This document shows, piece by piece, positions 27,901 through 37,699 of a stretch of 64,000 nucleotides of DNA (positions are counted from its first letter, which is position 1; every line of letters begins with the position of its first letter). The stretch is taken from the NCBI GenBank assembly GCA_051294375.1, contig CM119265.1, positions 4,710,421 to 4,774,420 of the forward strand, in the 5' to 3' direction. The position numbers were made by a program, and so were the translations under genes. The notes below the pieces were generated by a model. That model did no database searches, was not told where the DNA came from, and worked only from the letters and a program-made list of their open reading frames with translations. The DNA comes from Paraspadella gotoi (taxonomy: Eukaryota > Chaetognatha).

Positions 27901-28514
27901 CGAAGGATCATCGTCGACCTTTTTTTTTGCGGAGAGGGGGCTGGGGGAGGAGGAGGAGGTGGAGGAAGATGGGGGCGTTGGGGGTTAAAAGACGGGTCGT
28001 TGTGACGGAGGTTGGGGGTTGGCTGATGCAAAGGCCTTCATAATCTCGTGAAAAAGCAAAGCGACGAATAGAGACGTTTTCTCGATTCCAAGAGAAGAGG
28101 ACGTTTCATCCTCTTTAAAGGTTTTTTTTCTTTTTTTGGCATCGTGGGCCATTTATTGATTTTTTTTTTCCTTTTATTCCTTTTTATTTTCTTTTTCTTT
28201 CGGTTTTTTTACGATGCCTGACTAAACGCTACCACGCGCGGATTTAAAATCACGATCTTTCAACTTTTTTCTCCGTTATTATCCGCGTGAGTTTTTAGAG
28301 ACGACGTCATTATTGGAGATTTTGGAAAAGAAGGTTTTGACTCAAAGCCAAGATGCTTTTAAAGCAATTTCGTTTTTCCTCCGAATTACGTTTGAACAAA
28401 GTCTTGCGCCGATTGAGCCCCATTTTTCAGGGAACGTGCGAAGCTGCGACGTTTAATCTTATCCGCAGTCAAAAACCGCGCCACTTCTGATCCAAAGGAG
28501 TCGGTCCCAAATTG
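24924..28514. other. Non-coding DNA, no gene recognised
   Basis: Clean non-coding sequence. 25710-25790 is C-rich. 26340-26480 is a GC-richer block with an AP-1-type ATGAGTCAC near 26389. 26560-26600 is CT-rich. 27600-27720 holds the octamer-containing block listed separately. 27760-27980 has C-rich and G-rich runs. Frames up to 113 codons lack recognisable protein features. The stretch ends at a 10-N gap (28515-28524). Confidence 0.5.
27600..27720. promoter_or_regulatory. Candidate regulatory block with POU octamer
   Basis: A perfect octamer ATGCAAAT (27629-27636), the POU-domain recognition word, lies beside CAATGGGCGG (about 27651-27660) and GCGATAAAACG (about 27709-27719). The block is GC-balanced, unlike its A/T-rich flanks. 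Function is inferred from motif content alone. Confidence 0.22.
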
Positions 28515-28524
28515 NNNNNNNNNN

Positions 28525-29466
28525 CGCCGAATTAAGTTTTCGTCTCATTTCTTTCCTCCACTTCCCGCTCCTTTCTACCCTCCGTTTCTGTGCCAATTTC
28601 GCTTGACCTTTCAATTTATCATTAATTCCTCAGCTAAGTAGATCGCCCTCCATCCATAAAGCCTCGGCAGTAAATCCCAACGAAAACTCTTTCCTTTAAA
28701 AAGTATTAATTTCATTTTACAATCGTAAATTCTCCTCCCATCTCATTCCTACTTCCCGCCGACTTCCCGAAGCCCCCGTCAATCACCGAAATTCGGTTAC
28801 CCTCTACATGCCCCTTCCCCCCTCCGCCCGCCCCGCGCACGCGCTTTTAGCGGAAAGTCCCGACGTTTTACGTTTTCGAACGGGGCGGGCGGGCGACGGC
28901 GGCACGTGGACAGAGTTACTGCGTCGCGACGTGACTTTGACTCTTTGACCTTTTTAACCTCGAAATGATCGGAAGCGTCGGGGTTTTTGACGGGAAAGGA
29001 TTTGGATCATTAGGCGAGGGGGGGGCGCGCTCAGGATGAGGGATGAAATGGAGAAATGTAGGAATTCATTATCTTCAATCGGCTACGGAATCTTAACACG
29101 AAAATATAATTTCTTAATCTAAACTAATATATGTACGTATTTCCGGTAATTCTCGTTTTATTCAATTCTTTTGCAATATGCAGATGTTGTGACGGATTGA
29201 GAAAATCTTGAAAAAAAATTCTGCTCTCTTTTCATTGAGATTACTTCTTCCATGGCCTACTCTGCGCGACCATTTACTTCCACACAACCCTATTATATCT
29301 TAAGCCTAAACTACCAAGCCACCACCCACCCTAGCCACCATTCTCTAACATATTGTCCGCCCCCCCCCTCCGCCGTTTCCACTCGCGGTTTATAGAATCG
29401 CTCCTCCTTTCCCAATCCCTCGAACAGAAGCATCCCTTTCTTCGAGATAAATGAAGCGGGAACTTT
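28525..29466. other. Non-coding DNA with a GC-rich island
   Basis: Pyrimidine-rich sequence leads into the GC-rich promoter-like island at about 28820-28960, followed by A/T-rich sequence and a C run near 29360. No gene recognised. Confidence 0.5.
28820..28960. promoter_or_regulatory. CpG-rich promoter-like island
   Basis: Within 140 bp there are overlapping GC boxes (GGGGCGGGCGGG at about 28882-28893), an E-box CACGTG (28903-28908), a CRE-half GACGTGAC near 28928, and TGACCT (28946-28951) directly after TGACTTTGACTC. On the minus strand the last items read as repeated AGGTCA-like nuclear-receptor half-sites. CpG is abundant. No transcript start or downstream gene could be identified, so promoter function is inference. 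Confidence 0.3.
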
Positions 29467-29563
29467 TTGATAAGATATGCATTCGCCGCCGACGCCGCCG
29501 CTGCCGCCGCCGTCGCCGCGCCGCCGACGCTACCGCCGCCTCAGCCGACGCCTCCGCCGCCGT
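29467..29563. repeat. (GCC)n degenerate triplet array
   Basis: A CCG/GCC triplet run with GAC, GCT and TCA interruptions. On the minus strand an ATG-started frame (29390-29620) reads it as Ala then Arg runs. That frame is 76 codons and its non-repetitive part resembles nothing I recognise. Confidence 0.9.
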
Positions 29564-29841
29564 CCATTTAATTCTGCTGTCGAACTGACGATCGTGATTC
29601 ATCAATGCGAAGAAATTCATTGAAGTGGCGAGACTTTGTAGTTGAGGGGGTAGTTTTTACATAGTGGTTGGATGAGGGTTTGTTTTAAATAGTGGTTGTT
29701 CAGTTGACTATACATAGGTTTAGTTACTAATTTAAACGTTAGGAGGGCTGGTGGCCGCAGAAGCTTTTAAATACATGAAGGCAAAGCTGTTTTTGACGGT
29801 AAATTCATACTTCCTTTCTCTTTTTTCTCTTTTTTTCTTTA
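29564..29841. other. Short non-coding segment, nothing recognised
   Basis: Unremarkable sequence between the triplet array and the CTTT array. Confidence 0.5.
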
Positions 29842-29846
29842 TTGTT

Positions 29847-29878
<32 letters not shown>

Positions 29879-29879
29879 T
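29842..29879. repeat. (CTTT)n array truncated by a 392-N gap
   Basis: A CTTT tetranucleotide run goes directly into the gap 29880-30271. The far side of the gap opens in an (AG)n run (30272-30291). The missing sequence is therefore probably simple repeat at both edges. Confidence 0.9.
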
Positions 29880-30271
29880 NNNNNNNNNNNNNNNNNNNNN
29901 NNNNNNNNNNNNNNNNNNNNNNNNNNNNNNNNNNNNNNNNNNNNNNNNNNNNNNNNNNNNNNNNNNNNNNNNNNNNNNNNNNNNNNNNNNNNNNNNNNNN
30001 NNNNNNNNNNNNNNNNNNNNNNNNNNNNNNNNNNNNNNNNNNNNNNNNNNNNNNNNNNNNNNNNNNNNNNNNNNNNNNNNNNNNNNNNNNNNNNNNNNNN
30101 NNNNNNNNNNNNNNNNNNNNNNNNNNNNNNNNNNNNNNNNNNNNNNNNNNNNNNNNNNNNNNNNNNNNNNNNNNNNNNNNNNNNNNNNNNNNNNNNNNNN
30201 NNNNNNNNNNNNNNNNNNNNNNNNNNNNNNNNNNNNNNNNNNNNNNNNNNNNNNNNNNNNNNNNNNNNNNN

Positions 30272-31927
30272 AGAGAGAGAGAGAGAGAGTGAGAGTTAGA
30301 AAGTTTGGGTTCAAAAACGCGACGAGACGTTTCTTCTGCGGAATTGCTTTTTGTTTTTTTCTCTCTTTTTTTGTTGTCTGTTTTAGTTTCTCATTTTGTT
30401 TTTCATTTTCGTCGCAACTGCGCGGAATTTTAAACAAGAATTTCCCACGAAGACGCAGCGGTTGAGAAAAGTTGTTGTCGAGCGAAATAGTGAATACATT
30501 GAGACGGTTCAGGGCGTCATCTGCAGTGGGAAAGTTGACGTTTCAATTTAGCCGTTTTGAGTTCTTTTTTTAGGCGGTTTCATTGTTACTAATTAAACCA
30601 AGTAATGGTTAATTCTTGTTAAAAAACCTCGTTGTTCAAAATTCGGAGAAGAAATGACGGAGCTCGTTAAGAGCGCATTGACCGTCGTTGTTGTCGTTGT
30701 TGTGACAGCGGCGCCCGCTCGAGATTCGATCGCTCTCCATCTTTTCGCCGCAATCTCTCCATCGATCATTTTTCGTCTCCAACGGCGAACCATCGACTTT
30801 TCCTTAACGAGAATCCCATTTTTTTTCCTTTTTCCACTTTTTTCCTTCATTTTCTTTCTTTTTTTGTCGCTGTTGGTCGCGAAACCAACATATGTCCGCA
30901 AATTGAAATGGAACAAAATAAAGGAAGGCAGAAAGAGTTGAAAGAAATATAATATTAGAGAGTTTTGGGAAAACGGAATTGTTATTATTAAAGCAAACAT
31001 GAAAAGAGGGTGCTCTCGCTTTTCTTTGTCATTCTCCTTTCGTCCTCACCCTTTCCTTTTATTTTCACCACTCTCTGTCTCTCTCTTTCTCTCCTTCTCT
31101 CTCTTAACGTCATCTCTCTCTCCATTTAATTAAAATGTGTCAAAGTTGAAAATTAAAATAGGAAATAATTTGTGACTACAATGCAAAAAGAACGACAAAG
31201 GCAACTTTAACAACAGCGAGGACGATACTGATAACTGATAACCAAGAAACACTTTTGCTATCATCCATATTATATCGGGACGTTCTCGTTATATCGGTTT
31301 GCCCACTGTCAATCCACTTGGAACGTCATAACGTAATCTCATTAAATCGAGACTCAAGGTTCTTCCCCGTAAAAGTCATTTTTCCAGACGTCAGTCATTT
31401 TTCTGAAGAGACTCTCTTTTCGTCCTCATTACTAGTTTTACGATTGGGTTTTATTACATATTAACGAGTCCTTTCGAGATTAATCTTTATTAATTTTATG
31501 ATTTTTTCTCTCTCTTTTTTTTTTAATCGCTCAATTCGTCGTTGGACAACTTACTTTTCGATTCGCGAATTATCAGGTAAGTTTAAAGGATGTTATACTT
31601 TACTATTACTGTTCAATTTATCGCAATACGTTTACAGATAGGGTAAGTGTGGGAAAAGATAATTAGGACAGAGATTCATTTAGATTCATGTAGCCGGTTC
31701 TTTTATCTATAGTAATCTCTCTCTCTCCCTCTGTCTTTTCCCCCAATCTCCCTCTCGCTCTCTCCCTCTCTCTCTTTCTTTCAAATACTTTCTTTTCTTC
31801 TAAGAATAAAAGAAAATTCGTTTGGAATCTCTGTTTTAGATTTTCCGCGGTTCCAAAGTAGATCCTAAACCACTGTAAAGAACCATTTCTTGGACCGCGT
31901 TCAAATCATCTTGTTAAACTCGACGCC

Positions 31928-31930
<3 letters not shown>
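30272..31930. other. Non-coding DNA, no gene recognised
   Basis: Ordinary A/T-rich sequence with CT-rich patches near 31074-31120 and 31715-31780. Frames up to 135 codons exist but are Thr/Lys/Phe-rich and start or end in simple sequence. Confidence 0.55.

Positions 31931-32016
<86 letters not shown>
31931..32016. repeat. (GA)43 microsatellite
   Basis: A perfect 86-bp GA array. Confidence 0.96.
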
Positions 32017-32018
<2 letters not shown>

Positions 32019-32264
32019 CGATGTTGGGAATCATCTTGTTTTAATTTCCTTTGTTCTCTGAGCCTCGACGGAACATTGTGCAAGGATCGATATCTTTTCA
32101 AAAGCAAAACTCATTCGCATCGATTCTTTTTTCCATCTTGCGCCAAACAAAAAAAAAATAATATCTTTTTTTTGCATCGACGGCCGACGTCGCGATAAAA
32201 ACGGAATCTGGGTCAAAACGAAAACAAAAGGACCGAAAAAAACAAAAAAAGTGAAGACTGCATC

Positions 32265-32268
32265 GACG

Positions 32269-32307
<39 letters not shown>
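32265..32307. repeat. (GTC)n microsatellite
   Basis: A GTC/CGT triplet array of about 14 units. It would read as poly-Asp on the minus strand. Confidence 0.93.
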
Positions 32308-32982
32308 TCCTCGACGACGTCGACGAACGATAACGACCCAATCATGAGCAGAAATATATTGCCCACTCTCTGACCGCGACACCGCTTAACGTTCTTCCAT
32401 CGGTCTTCCACCGCCTTCCCCGGTGCCACCCCGACGACCCATTCTCCAGCCTCCAACCGCCCACGACCCGCTTCTATTCAACTTCACACCCATCCTTCCA
32501 CACATCCCGGTTCTTTCACGGCTCCATCCGATCACAGCCACGTCCAGCTCTCGTTTTGTACACTCCTTTCTCCGCCTCTTGGTAACTGCCAACCCTTTCC
32601 CTTTTCCAACTGCCCAGTGGCTATCCAGACCCAGCTGGGTGGGCGGGGAGTGAAAGAGGTCGAATCCATTCTACCTTCTTTTCTTTATNNNNNNNNNNCC
32701 ATCATTAAAAACCAAAACACATCTTATCTTTCATTCTGTCTTCCAAAAAGCAAAAGGATGATTATTAAGCTCAGTAATGTAATCAACATCGTTATCATCA
32801 TCAGAATCAATCTCGTTCAAATCGATAACAGAAAGTTACCTGGAGGTAAGAAAGAAAGAAAGAAAGATAGAAAGAAAGAGAGAAAGAAAGAAAGAAATCG
32901 AAAAAAAGAATGAAATAATTTGTAAGAAAGAAAAAATGTATTAAATACAAAAGAGAGAGAGACAATAAATAAGTAAAGAAAG
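32308..32982. other. Non-coding DNA to the left edge of the tandem block
   Basis: Contains a 10-N gap (32689-32698) and a GAAA-rich run (about 32848-32900). It ends where similarity between copies A and C begins, at about 32983 and 49438. This left flank is not found next to copy C. Confidence 0.6.
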
Positions 32983-33025
32983 ACTTGACAAGAGTCGCGT
33001 GCCACCTGCGTCGAATCCAGAATTA

Positions 33026-33442
33026 TTACCAGGGAGATTTTGTCGTTCGCTGCCTCTTTCGCTCTTCGGTCAAAAACCTCCTATCATCATAAATGACATC
33101 ATCGTCTGTGACATCATCGTCGACGCAAGGTTCTCGACATCGGATGCCATCATCGTCGATACCATCGGGCAGATTCCTGACCATTGCATTGCACTTTGCA
33201 GCCCGATGGACCAGTGCCTCTTTTGTTTCCAATTTTCGCAAATGCTCGCGTGCAAAGTTTTTCGCTACTGATTCCGCCTCGTAAACCCAATTACTAAAAA
33301 TGCCCTCGCGGAATTTGCGTCTACATCGTCCAGTTTTATTACAAGCGTCGTCGTCGTCGTCGTCGTAGTCGTCGTCGTAGTCGTCGTCGTCGTTTTCATC
33401 GTCGTTGTTGTCTTTATCGATTTCCCCCGCAACAATTTCCAT
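33026..33442 (-). CDS. Possible acidic ORF, unrecognised
   Basis: From an ATG at 33442 a frame of 138 codons runs leftward to a stop at 33026. Residues about 10-32 are almost all Asp with a few Glu, Asn and Tyr, encoded by the (GTC)n/(GTA)n array at 33340-33400. The other ~100 residues are of mixed composition: charged, with several Cys and two further Asp-rich patches. I recognise no family. The corresponding stretch of copy C (about 49480-49905) is broken by indels. It is either noise in C or a sign that the frame is not coding. Confidence 0.17.
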   Translation of the reverse strand: MEIVAGEIDKDNNDDENDDDDYDDDYDDDDDDACNKTGRCRRKFREGIFSNWVYEAESVAKNFAREHLRKLETKEALVHRAAKCNAMVRNLPDGIDDDGIRCREPCVDDDVTDDDVIYDDRRFLTEERKRQRTTKSPW

Positions 33443-34184
33443 TAGCGATGACAACCGTATGGCGCGTTCCGACGTCAAGAATAAAACAAAAGGACAAGAA
33501 AGATAAGGGAGACGAAATCGAAAATGAAAACTGAGACTAAATTCTTACAGAAAATTGTTCTTATTCTTATGTTTTTGCGGTGTCTTTTTTTTTCTGTGAG
33601 ATATCTTTCTCTTGTTAAAATTGTATATCAAAAAGATAACTAGATGAGTAAATGGAAAAAAAATAGCTCCGTCATTTGAGGGCAAGTTGCTGGTTCCCAT
33701 CTCTCATCCCCTCACCACTCGGGATCTAGAATCAGTAATGTACGATTTCGATCCCCTTCCTTTTCTCTATTTATGTTTTCTTTCCCTTTTTTTCCTTTTT
33801 CCGTCTTTTTCCATTCTTTCTCCTCCACACAATTTTTTTTTCTTCCTTTTCTCTCTCGTCCGATTAGAGAACGACGACGACGATATTTTCGACGACGACT
33901 GCGACGACGACGACGAAATCCGAGGAGGAGGAGTCTCAACTCCTCTCCGTTTTCTTCCTCTTCCTCCTCTTATTACTTTTTAACGGTTTCCGACTCTTCC
34001 CGCTCTTCCTCGCCATCGAGTTTCGACCGGCGAGTTTCGTGTTGTAATTTCTTGAATCCGAGCGAAAAAAGCCAAAAAGGAAGAGAAAAAAAAAATCGAG
34101 TGGGATGAATGATTTTTCTTTGCCTATCGTTTTCTATCGATTTTGCGTATTTTAAAATTAAAAATACATTGGTCGTTCCGAGCT

Positions 34185-34209
34185 NNNNNNNNNNNNNNNN
34201 NNNNNNNNN
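34185..34209. other. Assembly gap, 25 N
   Basis: Exactly 25 N at the outer end of the copy A foldback. Confidence 0.99.
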
Positions 34210-35117
34210 GAAAAGTAGAGAATGATGGTTGTGATATATATAATTGGGATAGACCAGTTTGGACACTAGAGGAGACGAGATTAGGCCAACCTTTATATTC
34301 AGAACACAACATCAGAATTCGGTGCGGCTGGAGGCTCTATTGTGTATTAGTCTCCTTCTCTCTCTCTTTCGTCATCAAATATGTGATTGATGTATGTTTG
34401 CTACTCATCTCTACTCTTGGACCGCCAATACGATATATAGACAGAAGTTAAACTACAAACCGACAGCCAAACGACTTTTTCTCGGCTCAAAAAACGAGAG
34501 ATATTAGACCACAGAGTATCAAGATAATGAGATTAATGCGAGGAATTTGAGAATATATAATTTTCGGCGCGGACAATCTGTCGCCAAAAAAAAAACATTG
34601 TCTTTGCTGCACATGTTACAACGATGTACCAAGCTGAAGTTTTCAAAGTAGAACAGTTTTCCCGAATAGTCCGAAAATTGTACAATCCTGGGTACTTACA
34701 AAGTAGCAACAAACGGGGAAGTTTTTCTTCGCTAAGGCAGGAAAACTGTACAGAAACAGCGAAGCAGCGATAGGCACGGAGGGCGTGCGGTTTTTAAACG
34801 TCCGATCCGAGAAACTTATTTTTACGGCTAAAAAATTCCATCGAATTGAATTTTTTTTTTTTTTTTTGAATATAAAAGGGTTGCGTGAGAAATATTTAAA
34901 AAAAAAATTCTCTAAACTAAAGAATGTGAATTGGATTGGAAAAAGTCGCAGCTTTGAAGCATTCAAACATGGGTGATGGCTCACAGGAGATAGAGTTGGC
35001 GAATGAAGGTGAGACGTATAGAGATAGTATAAGTCGTACGTAAGTCCTAGAATTAAACAAGCTGTTTTTCTTTTTTTGATTTCTAAAAATCCCGCAGATT
35101 TTTAAATATTCGAATGC
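34210..35117. repeat. Foldback in copy A, left arm (error-rich)
   Basis: Reverse complement of about 35325-36020. Good matches include the TTGTCTTTGCTGCACATG region (34598) with 35807-35830, and the ATTTTTAAATATTCGAATGC region (35098) with 35325-35345. The outer part (34210-34560) matches 35860-36020 only loosely, with many insertions. Copy C has no such arm. Confidence 0.88.
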
Positions 35118-35324
35118 TATGTTTTTTCACAATTTTCGAATCTGATCGCGCGCCGAAATTTAACGGAGGGGGAAATAGAAAACATGGAAGTTTGGGCGGG
35201 TTGCGAACGCTACACGTATCCGTTGTAAATCCGAAAGTTCATTTTTTTGAGAAACAAAAGGGAACAAAACAGAGGAAGAAGGTAATTTTGGTAAATGGAG
35301 AAAAAGAGTCTCAAAAAAAACAAA
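35118..35324. other. Loop of the copy A foldback, inverted relative to copy C
   Basis: This ~207-bp loop appears in copy C at about 50640-50830 as its reverse complement. The shared words are AAATTTCGGCGCGCGATCAGA, TTCCATGTTTT and CTTTCGGATTTACAA in C orientation. Copy C lacks the left arm, so either the loop was flipped or copy A was joined the wrong way round. Confidence 0.85.
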
Positions 35325-36020
35325 GCATTCGAATATTTTAAAATCTGGGGATTTTTAGAATCAAAATAAAGAAAAACCAGCTTGTTAATCTATGGACTTA
35401 CTACGACTTATTACTATCTCTATAGCTCTCACTCTCATTCGCCAACTATCTCCCGTGAGCCGTCACCATGTTTCTGAATGCTTCAAAGCAGCGACGTTTT
35501 TCAATCAATTCACATTCTTTAGTGAGATTATTTTTTTTTAAATATTTCTCAACGCACCTTTTATTCAAAAAAAAAAAAAAAAAAATTCAATTCGAGAATT
35601 TTTAGGCGTAAAAATAATTTCTGGATCGGATCTTTAAAAACCGCAGGCCCCGTGCCTATCGTCTGCTCGCTGTTCTGTACAGTTTTACTGCCTTAGGAGA
35701 AAAACTTCCCCGTTTGTTGCTACTTGTAGTACCAGGATTGGTACAATTTTACGACTTTCGGAAACTGTTTCTACTTTGAAACTTAGCTTGGTACATCGTT
35801 TAACATGTGCAGCAAAAGACAATGTTTTTTTTTTGGCGACAGATTGGCGGATTTTCGATCGATATCATGTCGTCGGTTCGTTGGCCGTCATTTCGTCTGT
35901 CATCTTTCTCAGGGTTGTAACTCGTTCCTTTTTCGTAAACTGTGCCACCGCCGGCAGTGAGAAGATTGGCCACTCGTCTCCTCTGGTGTCAATGCACTTT
36001 TAATTCTTATTTCTCCGACT
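35325..36020. repeat. Foldback in copy A, right arm
   Basis: This arm is collinear with copy C at about 50830-51550, so it is the arm that belongs in the locus. It includes an A19 homopolymer near 35568. Confidence 0.88.
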
Positions 36021-36232
36021 TCTTTTTTAAAAAAATCTTTCATTTCGATCGCCTCCATATTTAATCTTTAATAACCTAATCTCTAGATTACTAAGCCTGT
36101 TGCTCCTGTGCTTCTGCAACTTGCAGCAATTGCAGCATGTATTTTCTTTTCATATCTTTTCATAACCTGGTCGCCCTTCCCTTTTTTCTCCTTTGCCTTT
36201 TCGTCATTTCGCCTGTTGCCTCTTTTTACCTC

Positions 36233-37481
36233 GCTCCGCCACATTGCGCCCCCGCGGCCAACTCTTCCTTCTCTCTCTACTCTCTCTCTCTCTCTCATCT
36301 CATCTCTCTCTCTCTCTGCTCTCCTAGTCTCTCTTCTCTCTCTCTCTCTCTGCCCTAAAACCTCCAAGGGAATTCATCATTTTACGTCAGTTGAATTCGA
36401 CTTGAAAAAAAAAGAACGAGGGTCCGGTGTGAGCCGAAAAATACAATCGTTCACTCGAAAACGTCATCATTCATTCTTCACACCTCTGAGGATTACGATT
36501 CGCCGCACACCAAAAAAAATGGGAAAACATTGCGAAGTTCGTACTCACGAATAGGCTTCGGTATTAAAAGAAACCAAAGAAGAAAATGAGAAGTTGTGGT
36601 GTAGAAAAATATGACGGCAGTTGCGAGCCAACGCCGACTTCTCAATCTCCTCCGAATGGCTTCGCATCTCTTCTCTGCGTCTCCTCTCCACCTCCACACC
36701 CCCATCGCTTTGCCCCATCGAGTTATGCGGTAGTGATAACTTTCGTCTCGCTCAAGAAAAAAAAATCCCCGGTTGTGTTTTCTTTTCTCATTCGCGGAGC
36801 AGCGTTCAAAAAATATCGGAAGCTCGTCCCGACGCGGGTGCTCTTTCGACCTTTGGCGTCCGTGCGTCTACGCCTGTTTCTCCTCCTCCCCTTCCTTCCC
36901 TTTTCTCGTCCTCTGCCTCTTTCCTTTTTCCCCTTTCCTTTCTTCCCTCCTTCCTTTTTTTCTCACTCCCTCCTTCCTTCCCTTTTTCTCGTCCCTCTGC
37001 TCTTATCCTTTTTTCCCCTTTCCTTTCTTCCTCCTTCCTTTTTTTTCACGACTCCCCCTCCTTCCTTTCTCGTCCCTCTCCCCTTTCCTTTTTCCCCTTT
37101 CCTTTCATCCCTCCTCCTTTTTTTCTCACTCCCCTTCCTTCCCTTTTTCTCGTCCTCTGCTCTTTCCTTTTTCCCCCTTTCCTTTCTTCCCTCCTTCCTT
37201 TTTTTCTCACTCCCCCTTCCTTCCCTTTTTCTCGTCCCTCTGCCTTTCTTTTTCCCCTTCCTTTCTTCCTCCTTCTTTTTTTCTCACTCCCCCTTCCTTC
37301 CCTTTTTCTCGTCCCTCTGCTCTTCCTTTTCCCTTCCTTCTTCCTTCCTTCCTTTTTTTCTCACTCGCCAGCCCTCCCTTTTTCTTCGTCCCTCTTCCCT
37401 TTCCTCTTTTCCTTTTCCTTTCTTCCTTCCTTTCGTTCCTTCCTTTTTTTTGCTTCTGTTTTCACTCTTCCAATTCAAGGT
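36233..37481. repeat. Block apparently identical between copies A and C
   Basis: By eye, 36233-37481 and 51767-53000 match letter for letter, including every homopolymer, while sequence on both sides differs by frequent small indels. Copy B has the same segment (46220-47290) with indels. Identity confined to one interval suggests the same polished contig was used twice. Confidence 0.8.
36881..37451. repeat. ~80-bp polypyrimidine minisatellite, copy A
   Basis: About seven units of roughly 76-85 bp, each containing CTTCCTTCCCTTTTTCTCGTCCCTCTG, then a C/T stretch, then TTTTTTTCTCACTCCCCC. Nearly all bases are pyrimidine on the plus strand. It generates open frames of up to 365 codons rich in Phe, Ser, Pro and Leu in all three plus frames at once. 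That is the mark of composition, not coding. Confidence 0.92.
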
Positions 37482-37642
37482 TTTTTTTCTCTCGTCTCTC
37501 TCCTTCATCTCTCTCTCTCTCTCTCTTCCTCTCTCGTCTCTCTTCTCTTCTCTCTCTCTCTCTCTTCTCTTCTTCTGCTCTTGTATGTTCCCTTGGATCA
37601 TTCCACTCCTTTTAAAAAAAAGAAGGTGGTCCATAAAATTCA

Positions 37643-37695
37643 CCCCCCACTTTTTGAAAGGGGGTTTGTTCTAAGCCCCCTCAGTTTCAAGGGGG
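37643..37695. other. Twin C/G hairpins, copy A
   Basis: Two adjacent hairpin-forming segments. The first is CCCCCC...GGGGG (37643-37664) with an inner CTTT/AAAG pairing. The second is CCCCCT...AGGGGG (37676-37695) with an 8-nt loop. Their loops are related (TTTGAAAG and TTTCAAG). The pair recurs in copies B (47459-47512) and C (53154-53205, partly degraded). A CTCGCGAGAT word follows about 35 bp downstream in A and B and is present in C. Function unknown. Confidence 0.6.
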
Positions 37696-37699
37696 TGGG

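Noticed and set aside
29390-29620. A 76-codon minus frame with Ala and Arg runs
   Set aside because: The runs come from the GCC triplet array, and the remainder is too short and unlike any family I know.
36881-37451. Regularly spaced repeats reminiscent of a CRISPR array
   Set aside because: The units are contiguous ~80-bp pyrimidine repeats without unique spacers, and the genome is eukaryotic in character.
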